NCBI GenBank assembly: GCA_002070265.1
Contig: MWCX01000025.1
Location: 1 to 40,887 of the forward strand
Length of the DNA: 40,887 nt
Source: Bacteroidetes bacterium ADurb.Bin174
GTDB lineage: Bacteria; Bacteroidota; Bacteroidia; Bacteroidales; Paludibacteraceae
Direction of reading: 5' to 3'
Of the stretch, positions 40,657-40,887 are shown piece by piece (the stretch's first letter is position 1; every line of letters starts with the position of its first letter). A program made the position numbers and the translations under genes. The notes beneath the pieces are model-generated. The model had not been told where the DNA came from. It saw only the letters and a list, made by a program, of their open reading frames with translations, and made no database searches.

Positions 40657-40887
40657 TTAACCATAAATAATATTACCGTATTCATCTTTGATACCTTCAA
40701 AACTTTTGATGTATTGTTCCATCGCCCTGTAGCTCATACCCATGCTTGAATAGCCACCATCGTGAAAAAGATTTTGCATGGTCACTTTCTTTGTCAAATC
40801 ACTGAACAAAGCAATGCAATAGTCTGCACATTCAGCAGCAGTTGCATTTCCGAGGGGCGACATCCGCTCGGAAAAGTCCATAAGGCT
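40657..40887 (-). CDS. fabI: Enoyl-ACP reductase, C-terminal part (partial)
   Basis: The gene runs off the window; 76 residues and the TAA stop are visible. SERMSPLGNATAAECADYC and LFHDGGYSSMGMS are the C-terminal signatures of NADH-dependent enoyl-ACP reductase FabI, including the conserved cofactor- and tetramer-contact tail. The enzyme carries out the last reduction of each fatty-acid elongation round in the cytoplasm. The frame stays open up to the window edge, so the visible ATG at 40881 is internal. Confidence 0.92.
   Translation of the reverse strand, partial: SLMDFSERMSPLGNATAAECADYCIALFSDLTKKVTMQNLFHDGGYSSMGMSYRAMEQYIKSFEGIKDEYGNIIYG

Overview
The window looks like a chromosomal segment of an anaerobic, AT-rich member of the Bacteroidales. 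The signs are a SusC/SusD pair, several proteins with a type IX secretion (T9SS) C-terminal sorting domain, Bacteroidetes-type promoters (TTG-like -33 box, about 20 nt, TAnnTTTG -7 box), weak Shine-Dalgarno sequences, and a Bacteroides-type xylose operon led by a NUDIX-family regulator. No tRNA, rRNA, CRISPR array, transposase or phage gene was seen.

Layout. (1) 1-3.7 kb: the 3' end of ppdK with a strong terminator, a repeat-rich spacer that may carry a small transcript, and a secreted leucine-rich-repeat T9SS protein. (2) 3.8-22.2 kb, minus strand: a ten-gene polysaccharide utilization locus (PUL). In transcription order it holds SusC, SusD, a FAS1 lipoprotein, a SusE/F-position lipoprotein, two GH71/GH99-like proteins, a GH31 alpha-xylosidase-like enzyme, a GH2 enzyme with a malectin-like tail, and two T9SS proteins built from a domain I cannot name. 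(3) 22.2-22.65 kb: a divergent regulatory region. (4) 22.65-27.8 kb, plus strand: xylR-like NUDIX regulator, xylB, xylA and xylE. (5) 28-31.5 kb: pyruvate:ferredoxin oxidoreductase. (6) 31.7-40.0 kb, minus strand: a carboxyltransferase whose biotin lysine motif is missing, then a glycosyltransferase, a DUF4922 protein, a SpoIID-like protein without a signal peptide, an AmpG-type permease with a large insert, and a sugar kinase. The last five look like a peptidoglycan-recycling cluster. (7) 40.0-40.9 kb: a structured dispersed repeat and the 3' end of fabI.

How it fits together. Sugar released outside by the T9SS and surface proteins would enter through SusCD and be trimmed by GH31 and GH2. 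Xylose would then pass through XylE, XylA and XylB to xylulose 5-phosphate. The link is supported by two almost identical palindromes in the shared divergent promoter region. Each lies exactly 40.5 bp from the predicted -7 box it faces, one towards susC and one towards the regulator gene. The PUL has no HTCS, SusR or ECF/anti-sigma gene beside it, so the NUDIX regulator is the best candidate controller of both arms.

Most notable points: the paired operators; a roughly 190-residue domain present four times in three PUL proteins; the tandem GH71/GH99-like pair sorted to different places; the biotin-less carboxyltransferase; and the recycling cluster with a HIT/GalT-like DUF4922 protein. All functions are read from sequence motifs by eye; no database search was run.
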